In this document: piece after piece, positions 32,760-44,761 of the stretch
How the letters are laid out: each line of letters starts with the position of its first letter
Position numbering within the stretch: the stretch's first letter is position 1
Assembly: GCA_964017045.1 (NCBI GenBank)
Contig: OZ024808.1
Span: 1,699,666-1,763,665, forward strand
Length of the DNA: 64,000 nt
Direction of reading: 5' to 3'
Source of the DNA: Omphiscola glabra
Taxonomy: Eukaryota; Mollusca; Gastropoda; Lymnaeidae
Translations under genes and position numbers: made by a program
The notes under the pieces: model-generated
Databases searched by the model: none
What the model was told of the DNA's origin: nothing
What the model saw: the letters and a program-made list of their open reading frames with translations, nothing else

Positions 32760-33830
32760 GATGTTCATATTCCAATGTTCAACTGTGATGTTCATATTCC
32801 AATGTTCAACTGTGATGTTCATATTCCAATGTTCAAACCTACATTACTGTACAAACTGTAATGTCCATAAATCAATGTGCAATCCTACACTGCCAGCTGT
32901 GATGTTCATGTTCCAATGTTCAACTGTGATGTTCATATTCCAATGTTCAACTGTGATGTTCATATTCCAATGTTCAAACCTACATTACTGTACAAACTGT
33001 AATGTCCATAAATCAATGTGCAATCCTACACTGCCAGCTGTGATGTTCATGTTCCAATGTTCAACTGTGATGTTCATGTTCCAATGTTCAACTGTGATGT
33101 TCATGTTCCAATGTTCAACTGTGATGTTCATGTTCCAATGTTCAACTGTGATGTTCATGTTCCAATGTTCAACTGTGATGTTCATGTTCCAATGTTCAAC
33201 TGTGATGTTCATGTTCCAATGTTCAACTGTGATGTTCATATTCCAATGTTCAACTGTGATATTCATATTCCAATGTTCAATCCTACACTGCCAGCTGTGA
33301 TGTTCATGTTCCAATGTTCAACTGTGATGTTCATGTTCCAATGTTCAACTGTGATGTTCATGTTCCAATGTTCAACTGTGATGTTCATGTTCCAATGTTC
33401 AACTGTGATGTTCATATTCCAATGTTCAACTGTGATATTCATATTCCAATGTTCAATCCTACACTGCCAGCTGTGATGTTCATGTTCCAATGTTCAACTG
33501 TGATGTTCATGTTCCAATGTTCAACTGTGATGTTCATGTTCCAATGTTCAACTGTGATGTTCATGTTCCAATGTTCAACTGTGATGTTCATATTCCAATG
33601 TTCAACTGTGATATTCATATTCCAATGTTCAATCCTACACTGCCAGCTGTGATGTTCATGTTCCAATGTTCAACTGTGATGTTCATGTTCCAATGTTCAA
33701 CTGTGATGTTCATATTCCAATGTTCAACTGTGATATTCATATTCCAATGTTCAATCCTACACTGCCAGCTGTGATGTTCATGTTCCAATGTTCAACTGTG
33801 ATGTTCATGTTCCAATGTTCAACTTTGATG
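32760..33830. repeat. 27-bp satellite with 176-bp higher-order unit
   Basis: About 37 copies of AACTGTGATGTTCATGTTCC plus AATGTTC. An odd segment CCTACACTGCCAGCTG recurs, with 176-bp spacing between 33281 and 33633. Because 27 is divisible by three, open frames such as MFMFQCSTV and WNMNITVEH persist on both strands. They are artefacts. Confidence 0.95.
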
Positions 33831-34126
33831 TTCATCATAAAATAGTTATCATAAGGCAGCTGTGCTATGGAATCAAATCAAAACCTAATTGGACAAAATT
33901 AACTACATATTCCCAGATGCTGTATTTAAAGAAATGTCTCATTCATTTTTGACCAATCTTTTTGTTGCCAATATGGCTCCTGCTAAAAAAGCATAGGCAA
34001 CCTGATACCCTAAATACATTTTATTTAGAATGAAATGAGTTTTAAAACCTCATAAACCTGTTTAGAGACAAGCGAGCTGAAACTGAATGTTACGGGGGTC
34101 ACAGGACAACAGCTACTGTCATGGTG

Positions 34127-34152
34127 GGCGCGGGATGGCCGAGTGGTCTAAA
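34127..34152 (+). repeat. tRNA-like A-box fragment, SINE remnant
   Basis: GGGATGGCCGAGTGGTCTAA matches the 5' part of a Leu/Ser-type tRNA, including the A box TGGCCGAGTGG. The anticodon arm and B box do not follow, so this is not a tRNA gene. Probably the head of a decayed tRNA-derived SINE. Confidence 0.5.
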
Positions 34153-34308
34153 CTGAACCAATCACAAACTAGTGGAGGTAGAAGCTGTATGGGAAGGCTG
34201 AGTGAGTGAGAGGTGGGCATACTTTGAGATATACTGGAAGTGCCATAGTGGTAAATAGATAGTGTAAGGCCTTGTATAGCATTATGTAGTGTCAGAGATT
34301 TCTAATAT

Positions 34309-34684
34309 GTTACAGGAAAAGTGACCCTTTCTTGTGCTATTTGTGACTACTCCTTACAAGTGTGTAGCTGTGTTGACAGTAGACAGATACCAACACTTTG
34401 CGACCACAAGCAGTACAGAGAACCAGTCACAAGCATAGACTATAGGGCCACAATATGTAGAGAAGAAATAGCAGGCATCCATGACTCCACTATTCAAGAG
34501 GTGTAATGTTTTGCTTGTATTATCATTTCCTTTGATTGGTACATGAATTCATTGAGCTGGTTTGTTCATTTAAGAATTATTAAGCATATTTCATTTAAAT
34601 GATAAATTATCTGCAGTTATTTTGATATAAATTGAAAATTGTTTAGTTTCTTTAATATTGTGTTTCCTTGGGCACAACAAAACA
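34309..34684 (+). mobile_element. LTR-like sequence plus primer-binding-like site
   Basis: Starts TGTTACAGGAAAAG and ends GGCACAACAAAACA, followed directly by TGGTGGTGTCAGAAAG, similar to the leucine-tRNA primer-binding site after Ty3/gypsy LTRs. No gag or pol follows, so only a 5' piece is present. The open stretch inside (34321-34506, Cys-rich KVTLSCAICDYSLQ) could instead be an Ig-like exon, since it follows TTACAG and ends before GTGTAA. Confidence 0.4.
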
Positions 34685-34818
34685 TGGTGGTGTCAGAAAG
34701 ATTGTAGAGTATTAGGTCACGATCACCTGAGCTTCAGATAGCTCGTAATTAAGGGGCATAAAATACGACAGAACACCAGAATATGAAACCGGAGAAAAAG
34801 ACAGAGTAATGATTACCT

Positions 34819-34977
34819 TCAGAGTAAGGAACGGTTTTTACTTCTTCTTCTATGTTTGTAGAACCATCCGTCCCGATCCCCTTCGACACAGACAAACTTT
34901 GTACCTTGTGGGATCTCCACCATTGAGAACTTGAACACTGGATTGATGATTGTTTTGAATTTCACCTCTGAAGTTTA
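34819..34977 (-). CDS. Candidate gene C, terminal exon
   Basis: Minus strand: acceptor TTTTAAACTTCAG, then a frame reading VKFKTIINPVFKFSMVE, IPQGTKFVCVEGDRDGWFYK and a basic tail ending at TGA (34821-34819). It joins the exon at 35511-35660 in phase 1. The strand-then-acidic-then-aromatic pattern (FVCVEGDRDGWFY) and basic end loosely recall the IIRIxDN region of genes A and B. No family recognised; it may be expressed or a remnant. Confidence 0.5.
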
Positions 34978-35510
34978 AAACAAAAATTAAAAATTAAATG
35001 TTTAAAAAATTCCTGAATGCAAGCTTATTCTATTGCTTATTTAGAGACATTGTTATAAAATAATTTGAGAAAAAAATGAGAAAGTCCACATAAGATAAAT
35101 ATTGGTTTTAGCCTTTGAAAGTTAATTATGATCTTAAAATAGTTGAGTTTATCTTATATTATGACAATATGTAGGTGCATTCTGAAATCGTTTCATTTGG
35201 AGGTAGCTGGGACTAAGATTGTTTTTCTTTGCTGAAGAAGGCCTTTTCACAAACACTCTTGTCGCCTTGTTTCATCTTCTTTTAAGTTTTTCCATTGCCT
35301 TATGTTTCCCATTTCCTTTGGTCAGCCCGACTGCAGTTTTTCTCTTATGGCAGAAAATAAAAATAAAAACAACGCACCCTGACAAAGTTGAAAGAGTGCA
35401 TTCAACTGTATCAGCACAGAGGTCACCCACGACTGATGCTGGACACAAATCATCTGAATCAAAAAGAAGAAAAAAAACAAGGACAAAAATATTTAAGGTA
35501 TTTAACTTAC

Positions 35511-35660
35511 TGCTACCTTGACAGCGCTCATCTGTGGATGAGAAAGCATTGTATCTTTCTATCAAGAACTGTTCTGGTCCTTTGGCATCACACTGCTGCC
35601 GTAGTCTGAGATTCTGCTTGCCGTCATCTTCTGCAATGCTGGCTATGACCTGGACATGGC
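35511..35660 (-). CDS. Candidate gene C, internal exon
   Basis: Minus strand: acceptor TTACTTTCTAACCAG, open frame HVQVIASIAEDDGKQNLRLR, QQCDAKGPEQFLIERYNAF, SSTDERCQGS. Two donors in the same phase lie six bases apart (GTAGCA and the stronger GTAAGT), and both splice in frame to 34977. Plus-strand open frames here are shadows. The HVQV start and DAKGP segment could be aligned with YIHID and DADDP of gene B, but that is weak. Confidence 0.5.
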
Positions 35661-35689
35661 CTGGTTAGAAAGTAAATGCCATTAGTTAT

Positions 35690-36070
35690 ATTTTGGTATT
35701 TTAATGGCCCAGTGCTTCATATAAGAAAGGTATTTTAATGGCCCAGTGCTTCATATAAGCAAAGATAATACTTGATGGACAAGTTGTGTAAATGAAATAG
35801 TAGGACAAGGTATGTTAAGCTTGTGTTAATAAGACAGGACAATATGATTTGAACGTTCGGGCTTAGAACCTTCTTCAGCAAACTAGACAAATAGAAGTGT
35901 CATTGCTCAGTTACTTGTCTTACTTCTATTAATTCAAGCTTAACATACCTTGTTCTACTACTTCACGTAAGAAAGCTATTTTAATGGCCCAGTGCTTCCC
36001 ACGTAAGAAAACTATTTTAATGGCCCAGTGCTTCACATAAGAAAGATATTTTAATGGCCCAGTGCTTCTC
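35690..36070. repeat. ~38-bp repeat interrupted by R3
   Basis: Five copies of TATTTTAATGGCCCAGTGCTTC (22 bases shared), two before and three after an inserted R3 element at 35787-35973. The insertion appears to split one array. Confidence 0.75.
35787..35973. mobile_element. Dispersed element R3, copy 2 (MITE-like)
   Basis: The terminal parts are inverted repeats: AGGACAAGGTATGTTAAGCT on the left and AGCTTAACATACCTTGTTCT on the right. The interior holds CTTAGAACCTTCTTCAGC. It matches 30780-30905 in part. No coding capacity. Confidence 0.65.
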
Positions 36071-37765
36071 ACTTAACTCTCAAATATTCTTGGTTTTCTG
36101 CAATTTTTTTTCTCCCTCATAGGTACCTTTACAACCTGGCTGGTTGTTCAATGAAGAACATAGCAGTAATAACATGTTAAATACCCCGGTATCATTGGAT
36201 TCAGAATTGAATGTTCTATTATTTGATACCAATTGTGAGATCACAGTTAATTATGGTTTTGATTTATGGCGAAAAGATTAGGTTTTTAGGTGAGCTAAAT
36301 TTTCACAAAAATATAAAAATACCACAAACAGGTAGAAGCAAAAAAAATAAATATTGAGTCTTATGGTAAAATGTTTATTTTATCCATCAATGGCATCCAT
36401 TTTTACACCAAAAAATTAAATATTTCAAGCAATTTTACTAAAATTTGTGTTAGTTATAACATTTTTAAAAATACATTCATAAATGTTAAACAAAAAGAGT
36501 GATTTTTTAAAATCCATTTGTTAAATACAAAAATGTAAAGAAAACAAAGCAAGTATTTCATGAGAAACATATTATAATTATTAGCAAATGATATAAGTAG
36601 AGATTAATAATTTTAACATACTTTTAAAAAATATACCACATTGGGTACATATAAAAACAATTTGACACTTTTTGTTTTTTTATGAGAAAACTCATACAAT
36701 TAACAATGGCAGCACATTAAGTCCTACACTTTCTCTCTAGTTTATAAACCAAATAAAGATTTTCACATTATATCTTGATGGTAAAAAAGCCATTGCAGTT
36801 TTAACATGCCATCGCTGTGTTATAATCATTCATATTGCTGCAGCAGAAACATGAGCATTGTCAAACAAAGTTTGTCACTGCCTGATTAATTCTAATGAGG
36901 AACTAAAAAGACTAAAGCTATCAGATCTTTTTAATTATTCAAGACAAGCATTTTATCTTCTTCAGATTAAAATACATAAGACTATAATCCTAACGCTAGA
37001 AAATTATTTAAAATGAAAGAATCAGTCTCCTGGCCTTCTCGGCCTCTGTTGTTTTCTTCCACCAAACCTATTGTTGCTCACGTTAATTGTATTTATTCTA
37101 AAGTTGATATCTTTATCCATAATGCAATCAACTTGCCCCAGTAGTTAACCTACAATAACAACAGAACCATTTGTACTGTTTAGATACTGAATCTGCAAGA
37201 ACTAATAATTCATTGTACAGTTATGTTGTTCCATATCAGTATTGTTACATAAATGAAATGAGTATCTCCTATCCTCTCCTGCTTCTCTTGATTATTTATT
37301 GTGGTTGCTCCAGGGACCAAATTTGCATGCATTTACTTTTCATCAGGTACAGATGAAATTAACTATACCTGCTTATCAGCAGTTTACTCTTTTTTCTCAT
37401 AAAAACTTACTATAGAATCCTGTACATTGGCCTAAAAAACAATTTATGATGTCCATAATCCAGTGAATAACTCCTTTATATCCATTAACAGATCACACAA
37501 GTGGATCCTGTAGGTTATGAGTCCAATGAATGTTAGAAATTTTGTTTATCAGCTTGAATGTCCAGTTTTAAAATCAAGTTGGCTTAGTTGCCATAACATT
37601 GCCGCTGCAATAGTAGATTGATACAAAGCATCTCCAGCCTTGTTGATGTGAACTGAAGTTGAAAAGTTATAAAGGGGAAGCACTCATCTTATCTTGTCTT
37701 GGACAAGTTTTAGTAGGTAACTCAGGTTTTGAGGCTGTAATAGCATCGCCATGATGATTGAGTTG
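36071..37765. other. AT-rich, probable intron of candidate gene C
   Basis: No firm exon. A minus-strand frame near 37150-37010 reads IMDKDINFRINTI, then RFGGRKQQRPRRPGD and a stop. It could be an alternative terminal exon, but its acceptor is not clear. The rest is AT-rich. Confidence 0.35.
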
Positions 37766-37884
37766 CCCAATGTCCTAGTTGTCACCCCAATGTCCTAGTT
37801 GTCACCCCAATGTCCTAGTTGTCACCCCAATGTCCTAGTTGTCACCCCAATGTCCTAGTTGTCACCCCAATGTCCTAGTTGTCA
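37766..37884. repeat. 20-bp minisatellite
   Basis: Six perfect copies of CCCCAATGTCCTAGTTGTCA. Confidence 0.92.
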
Positions 37885-39753
37885 CTTTGCTACTGTCAAA
37901 TGATAAGAAAATATAAGCATTACATAAAAGCTTAGAAGCTCTAAATTCAAAAGAAGAAAAAAAAACTGAATGCATTATTCAATTAAAAAAAATAATAATA
38001 AAAATTCAAAATGAAAAGCTGTTTAATCCAGGATAAATTATAGACAGAAAAGTCATTGCTTCCTCTTAGCGTATCCAATGTAAACAAAGCAAATTTCAAA
38101 CAAGTCTGCCTATGAAAAAAAAAGATAGTAAAATATTCACTTGATAAACTGAAATTAGAAACTAATATAAGTAAGCTTAAATAGTTATTTTCAATATTTA
38201 TGTAGTCCACTGTTACGGTATATCAATGTCAGTTATTTCCATCTAATTTCTAAAAAATATGAGTGCATTTTGACCCGTTGTAACAAAGAAAAAAATCTTA
38301 CCGCTGATAGTAAACTTTCAATCAAGCGAAAATACAAAAATCATCAGCAGTCATGTCTTCTTCTTGTTTTTATCACGCTAGTATTACTTTTTGACTTGAA
38401 ATATAATCAACAATATCATTGGAGGTTAAACGTTGAGCCCTTTTGTGTCATTTGGTGCCATTTTGTGCTAACAGCCTGCATTGAAGTTTCACAGGATTGG
38501 CAATATGGCGGACAAAAATCGTGCCACGAAAAAAAACGAAACCCGATGCATGGACTAAATTTTAAAAATTAAAAATCTAAAAATTTATATTTTTAACAAA
38601 TTATAGTTGCATGTTACAAATAACTATTGTATGCAAACAGGTGAGGAAAAAAAAAATCAAGTTACGATCTATCAATCACTCCTGATCGAAAAGTCAATAT
38701 AACGTACTTTGAGAGTTAAGAAAGCTTTTTTTTTTTGTTCTTGTCTGTGTCCAACCTCTGTTTATTTTCTAGGGATTACTGCCTCCCCAAAAATATTTAC
38801 TGTACTGACAAGTGTACTCTACTTGGCTACTTCCCCTTATTTGTGGATTTGACAACAGACAGCTGGGTTTGACCACAGACAGTTGGATTTGACAACAGAC
38901 AGCTGGGTTTGACCACAGTTTGGTTTGACCACCGACACTACACCTCACAGTATGCAGTCATCTAAATTAAAATAAATGCCTTGTGTTATCTACTCTATAA
39001 AAGTTCAGCAACTGTAATAAATATGAATGTGAAACAAGAGAACAATTACCCTTTTTCCTATTGTAACAACAAGAACTTGGGATCAACCCATCCAAACTCT
39101 ATGGGCTTTTTATGAGATGAAGAATCTTGTGCCATCCTCTGGAAACTTTGATGTTGTCAATGACTTCTTAAGTCTTCGTTTCCTCCTTGCGTCCCTTGAA
39201 ATGTCACCTTGAACAAAATTGAAGGGATTGTGATCTTGGGGATCTGTGCTGCTTGGGTTCACAAGTTTGGTCACATCTACTTGACCAGAATCGGTAGAGG
39301 GTCCCTTTCTTACCATTCAATTTCAAACAGCTCTTTTTCTGTGACCTTCCTTACAGGTGAGTCCAAGACATGACCTTCCTTACAGGTGAGTCCAAGTCAA
39401 CTTGAAATGTTGAAACATTTTTTTCTGTAGTCTCTGGGCGCTCCTATCACGAAAAGGTTATAATAATTTCAAAGCTTGATTTGCTTATACATTTTCCAAA
39501 ATATCCACAGTTGTTTTTTTTTAACAGTGTGCAACCTAAATTAAGCATATGAAGGTAGACTGGAGCATTAAATACTTACACAAACAGCTAATTCCAAAAC
39601 TAAAATCAATGCCCTTATCTCGATTTTACTTATACCCAACAAACTTGAAATAAAAGTACACATTTCTAATATTCTCATAAAAACCTGTTCACAAAAAAAT
39701 GAAGTCAAAATAATTATCAATGATAATATTTATGACTTTTTTCAATTTATCAT
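37885..39753. other. Unassigned, probable intron of candidate gene C
   Basis: A minus-strand open frame at 39110-39316 has a basic cluster (RDARRKRRLKKS) and no clear boundaries. On the plus strand CCTTACAG|GTGAGT is tandemly duplicated at 39349-39392. Short CAGACAG-type repeats lie near 38860-38930. No gene is called. Confidence 0.35.
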
Positions 39754-40636
39754 TACACCTATACCTCGCTATACGGCCGCTCTTTATACGGCATTTTGCT
39801 TTACGGCCAACTTTAAATTATGGCACTTTTTCGGTTTACGGCCCACGATGTTTCATTATACGGCCAATATATACCCTAACTTTAGTTTCAGCTTCTCCCC
39901 TTAGGCGGCTCTGCTTTAGTAATCTGCCTTATTTCCTGTGCTATCCCACCTTATTCATATCCTGTGACTCAGTAAGTTGACGTGTTTGTTCCTGTTTCTT
40001 TTCTGGTTGGGTTTTGTTTCTGTTTTGTTTGTTTGGATTAATTGGTGAATTGTAAGCATATTTGGTACGTATGAATCAGATTGACTGTATTTTCATTATT
40101 TATTACATGGTTAAGAAGTAACGAATATATTATATTCGTTACTTTTTTAACAAAAAATGTCACTGAAACATTCGTTGAAGTTAGATATCGGTACTGATAA
40201 AAAGAGAACATGAAAGTCTATCTCGCTAGAGACCAAATTAGAAGTTTTACATCGCATTGAGGCTGGTGAAAAATAATGAACATTTGTAATGCAATGGGAC
40301 TGGCGAAGTCCACAGTTCAATGTATTCGAGATAGTTTATGAACATTTTATTTTATGTATAAATATGTGCATATGATTTCTTTTGTGTTTTAATTTATATG
40401 TTTATTTTTTAATTTCTGTTTACTATTACAATGTTTTGTACTTTTATTTTTATAGGAAATGAAAAGAATAAAATGATTTATGAACTAACGACTATATTAT
40501 TTTATACAAAAATTGGAACAGATCCAATTAAATTTGTATGGGTTTATATAAAAATTATTGATTCATTATACGGCTTTTCGCTTTACGGCCAACTTTTCCG
40601 GAACGTATCTAGGCCGTAAAGCGAGGTATGGGTGTA
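39754..40636 (+). mobile_element. pogo/Tigger-type DNA transposon relic
   Basis: The 883-bp element has inverted ends TACACCTATACCTCGCT and AGCGAGGTATGGGTGTA, with ATACGGCC and GGCCGTAAAG just inside. From about 40157 the plus strand encodes a decayed CENP-B-like N-terminal helix-turn-helix: KSISLETKLEVLHRIEAGEK, then after stops and a frameshift CNAMGLAKSTVQCIRDS. These are typical of Tigger/pogo transposases. The catalytic DDE part is deleted. It lies inside candidate gene C, on the opposite strand. Confidence 0.88.
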
Positions 40637-40734
40637 CTGTTTTGCAGCCTTCACTCTTTTAATATATCTCGATTGGTTTGAATTCCCAAATTTTGTGGAG
40701 TTTTTATGTGCATCTTGGGTTCAAGTTTACTAAC

Positions 40735-40820
40735 CTTCCACATGACCACAATGGTCTCTGTTGAGTTTTTAAAGACTCTGATGAAGCTGTACTGATCAAT
40801 GTCAGGCGGAGTAGCTGGTA
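40735..40820 (-). CDS. Candidate gene C, upstream exon
   Basis: Minus strand: an acceptor (CTCACCACAG), an 86-nt exon and donor GTTAGT. The frame reads PATPPDIDQYSFIRVFK then NSTETIVVMWK. It could be the start of a fibronectin type III domain (PP...V.W pattern). Equally, PxxPDxDxY and the following strand resemble gene A's PADWQPDEDYY. It ends in phase 0 while the exon at 35660 starts in phase 1, so at least one exon between is missing from this model. Confidence 0.4.
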
Positions 40821-40876
40821 CTGTGGTGAGTGAAACATACAAAACATAAAAAAATGGGACAACCTGTACCAATTAT

Positions 40877-41305
40877 TCATAAACATAACACTGGCACAGT
40901 GGCTAATGAAAACTACTTCTATCATCAAGTCACAAACATAAGCATGGCACTGTGGTTAATGAAAACTATTTCTATCGTCAAGTCACAAACATAAGCATGG
41001 CACAGTGGTTAATGAAAACTACTTCTATCATCAAGTCACAAACATAACACTGGCACAGTGGCTAATGAAAACTACTTCTATCATCAAGTCACAAACATAA
41101 CACTGGCACAGTTGTTAATGAAAACTACTTCTATCATCAAGTCACAAACATAACACTGGCACAGTGGTTAATGAAAACTACTTCTATCGTCAAGTCACAA
41201 ACATAAGCATGGCACAGTGGCTAATGAAAACTACTTCTATCATCAAGTCACAAACATAACACTGGCACAGTGGCTAATGAAAACTACTTCTATCATCAAC
41301 TCACA
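40877..41305. repeat. 53-bp minisatellite
   Basis: Eight copies of a 53-bp unit with CACAAACATAACACTGGCAC and AATGAAAACTACTTCTATCA. Situated just upstream (minus-strand sense) of the candidate gene C exon. Confidence 0.9.
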
Positions 41306-44300
41306 AACACAAAGATTAACTCCTAAAAAGTTTCCTTTCAAGAAAATTAATTTTAATTGACACAAATTTATAAAACGGGTAGCAGCTTATTTGAATAAGA
41401 AGTAGTTGGAAATGTCAGTTAAGAAACTCAACTTAGAATTGGGACACATAAATAGGAATGCATTTTATTTAGTTTCAATAACAAATATTCTTTTTTTAAA
41501 TTATAGATAAAGAACGAATTTATTTTTTCTAAAGTAAATTCAGATATGCCTATCTATGAGCCATATGACAGTATTCCACCCCGTCACCCCAACCATTCAA
41601 AAAATATAATAGCATACTTCAATTTTTTCTGGAATGCCCTCCGTCTGGTGTAAAACAACATGGTACATTAATGGGATTGCATTGCTGTTCAGGAAGCTTA
41701 TGATCCCCCTGGTGCTATTAGGGTAAAGTAAAGACAATGGTGTATTCATTGGATCATGAACTTAACCACTTGAGATCCTCTACACATCCTAGGAAAACTG
41801 AAATTAAACAAACAAAGATATAAAAATAAAGGCTTATATAAATCTGGTCAAATGTGAAAATGTAATAACAGAACCGATATGTAACAATTAAATTACAGGG
41901 GTATTAAACAATTACCCAGAGTAGGTTAGAATTAACCAATATGTTTAATTATATTTAGAACTACTATTCAATTGCTTTTTTCCCCACAAATCTTGTATAT
42001 CCATTCCTTAAAAATAAATATCCCGTGGGTCGTAAATGTGGTCCACTCACCGTGGTGGAAAAGGTTGAACATTTTTTTATTGTGTATTAAAATATATGTT
42101 ATGATATATTTAATGTCAAATAAAGAGATAAATATTATTAATGAATCTGACACTGGTCACTGTTGCAGTAGGTAACTCTCCTAGGATGCATATAAATATG
42201 ATGAAGAAGAGATACATATGACACAGAAGTATAATAGAAAAGATACTTTTGCTATAGAAGAAATACATATGATGTAGATCAGCGGTCGCCAACCGATGGT
42301 TGGCAAGAAAATTTTGTTGGAAATTATTTTCATTTTTTAATAATTTATTTATCTTCAAAAAAAATATGCTAGGAATTTATTATGTTCTTAATGACAATTT
42401 TTGTAGGCCAACATTTACAACTACAAAGTAAAATGGACGCTTTTCAAAAAACATATATTATAGTTGCAAACACAGTTGGCTAAAAAAGATCTGCATATGT
42501 TTTCAAATTTTGATGAAAATATGACAGGAGGATGTCAACCGACAGGTGGTAACCATTGTTCCAAAAAGCAATTACTGGTTACTCTTGCAATCTTGCACAG
42601 AATCTCAGGTCATTGACAGGTCATTACTGCCCCAAGAAAGAAGATCCAAAGACATGGAAATTTGTCAAAAATAGATCCACTTACAGCAAACATTGAAGAT
42701 AGCAATTTAAACATTATTAATGACTCGAAAGCCTCCTCAATCTATCATTTGACGACAGTTTGAAAGCTAAATTCTATTCGTCCTTCACCTTATCAATATT
42801 TTGGTTTTGGCAGAATACCCATTGCCGAGTGAAAAAGCAATGAAAATTTGATTCAATTTTCAACAACATATTTGTAAGAAAATACATTTTTTTGTCTGTC
42901 ACAGCAAAAAAAATCGGTATCAGTCTCGGCTTGAAATAATTGTGGTTCTGAGTCTTGCAGTAGCCTACGTCATCATTGTTGGAGATAAAAATCCATAAAT
43001 TTCTTTCAAACAAGCAAGCAAGAAAAAATAAATAAGCTTCAATTATTTTGTAACAATTAAACTTTTCTAAAGTTTAATTTATTATAACTTTGTCTTCTTA
43101 TTGTTAGTTTTAAATAGGTGAATTGAAATATTAATAAAATGGATAATGAATCATAATGGATGTTCTCTGAAAATCTCTGGTCAGTATTTTACAAATCTAT
43201 TTTTGTATTTTTATTTATGTAAGCGGTGTGCGTGATTTTTAAATACGAAGTGGCTATTGTCTTACAAATCCAACAATATTTTAAATATTTTGTAATAAAC
43301 CCAACCTCTAACTCTAACTCTTAACTTACACTTACACTCTTAGCCTAACTTCTGATACCGGGTCCGAATAGCCGCAGCCTTTAAAGTATGAATTTAGTGG
43401 TCGACGAGTGTCTGAAACCGATGCCGATGACATACATAAGACTTTAAAGAATGATAGGAGAGATACATTTAGAAAAGACATAACGTTTTTAGAACAAGAT
43501 GCTTCTTCTCGTTTTGTTTTCAAGACATGTTTTCTTTGGAACTTGGCACTGTCAGTAGGCCAGGTTTTACTGAATTTAAAAGATGTTTTAATTTTTAACT
43601 AGGACACATAACAAGTTGAGAGAAATTCAATTGGATATCTTTACACCACATATTTCTGGATTTAAGAAAGAAAAATATAAAATTATTAGATTTAGATTAT
43701 TCAGAAGTCCCGATACTAACAATTAAATGCATGTAATAAAATATTTCCTCTTTAAAATTTTGTGTTGAAATATGTGTTTAAATCTGTGTTTGCATTACAT
43801 TCTTTTTAATTCTCTGAATATTACAGTAATGATTAGTTAAAAATTATGCTATCAAGGTAGACTGATGTAGATTATTAATTTATTTATGACATTTTATTTA
43901 TTCAGCTTTAAAATTGACTGAATAGCTCAGTACACCAGAGATCAAACTATAGGCCTACTACCGGTATATTAATAAATTCAAAGTGAAATAATACGTTTAG
44001 GTGTGCATATATTTAATCAATATTAATCGGGTTTTAGGAGTTAGTATATAGTTGGATTTTACAGGAACTTGGTATGCTAAGAAATTTTTAATGTAATATA
44101 AATAACAAAAAACCATCCTAGAAATCTGATATTCGGTAGTTATTTCTCCATTGTTAGCAACCCTGTCAAAACTGAAGAGGACATAATCGTTTTCGGAAAA
44201 TAGAAGCTCCACAAAACTTTGGTTTTGCTGATTTGTCAAGGGGGTTCAATAAAGGAAAATGGAACGCTTTCAAAAATCATACACACTATACGTTTGGTCC

Positions 44301-44755
44301 AGATCGATTATTAAATATTTATTATATTTTGGTAAAAATAATAATCATCATTATAATTGGGTCCACTCTGGCAGGCGCAGATCCACTTTATAGTTTCTCA
44401 ATCAGAATGTTTCCTAACATGTAGCCATCCCTGTGTTGGCCATTACACTGTTAGGAATAGGGTTAGGTTTCAGGCCCGATTTAGGGCCATTTGATGAGCG
44501 CCACTGACTCATAGCAACTCATTTATATTGACAATGATGAAATCTTTCGTTACTCAGCAGGCCTACATGGAGACAGTGGTTTTTGTAATAAAATATTTTA
44601 TATTATTAGCTTTATTACATTTAATGTAAGAGAATAAACTAAATATATACATATTTATATAATAATAGAGTCAGACTAATACAAAGAAAATAGTGAAAAT
44701 ACAGCTGCCATTATGTTACCATGGGGTTGCATGGTTTATATCCTTTTATTACAGA
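41306..44755. other. AT-rich intergenic stretch
   Basis: No supported gene. A hAT-like end CAGCGGTCGCCAACCG lies at 42284 without a partner. Near 41760-41620 the minus strand has a short frame (YHVVLHQTEGIPEKIE) between splice-like sites, too weak to call. The other open frames are AT-driven. Confidence 0.45.
43240..43385. repeat. Dispersed repeat R1, diverged copy
   Basis: GTCTTACAAATCCAACAATATT, AACCCAACCTCTAACTC (with an internal small expansion) and ATACCGGGTCCGAATAGCCG, CAGCCTTT match parts of R1 at 4060-4315. Confidence 0.55.
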
Positions 44756-44761
44756 TACTAT

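Noticed and set aside
32689..33774. Frames with MFMFQCSTV or WNMNITVEH repeats
   Set aside because: 27-bp satellite artefact on both strands.
34127..34200. tRNA gene of Leu/Ser type
   Set aside because: Only the A-box half matches; no anticodon arm, B box or acceptor pairing follows.
41620..41720. Minus-strand exon reading YHVVLHQTEGIPEKIE as part of gene C
   Set aside because: Splice-like borders exist, but its phase does not join the exon at 40820 and the opposite strand is equally open.
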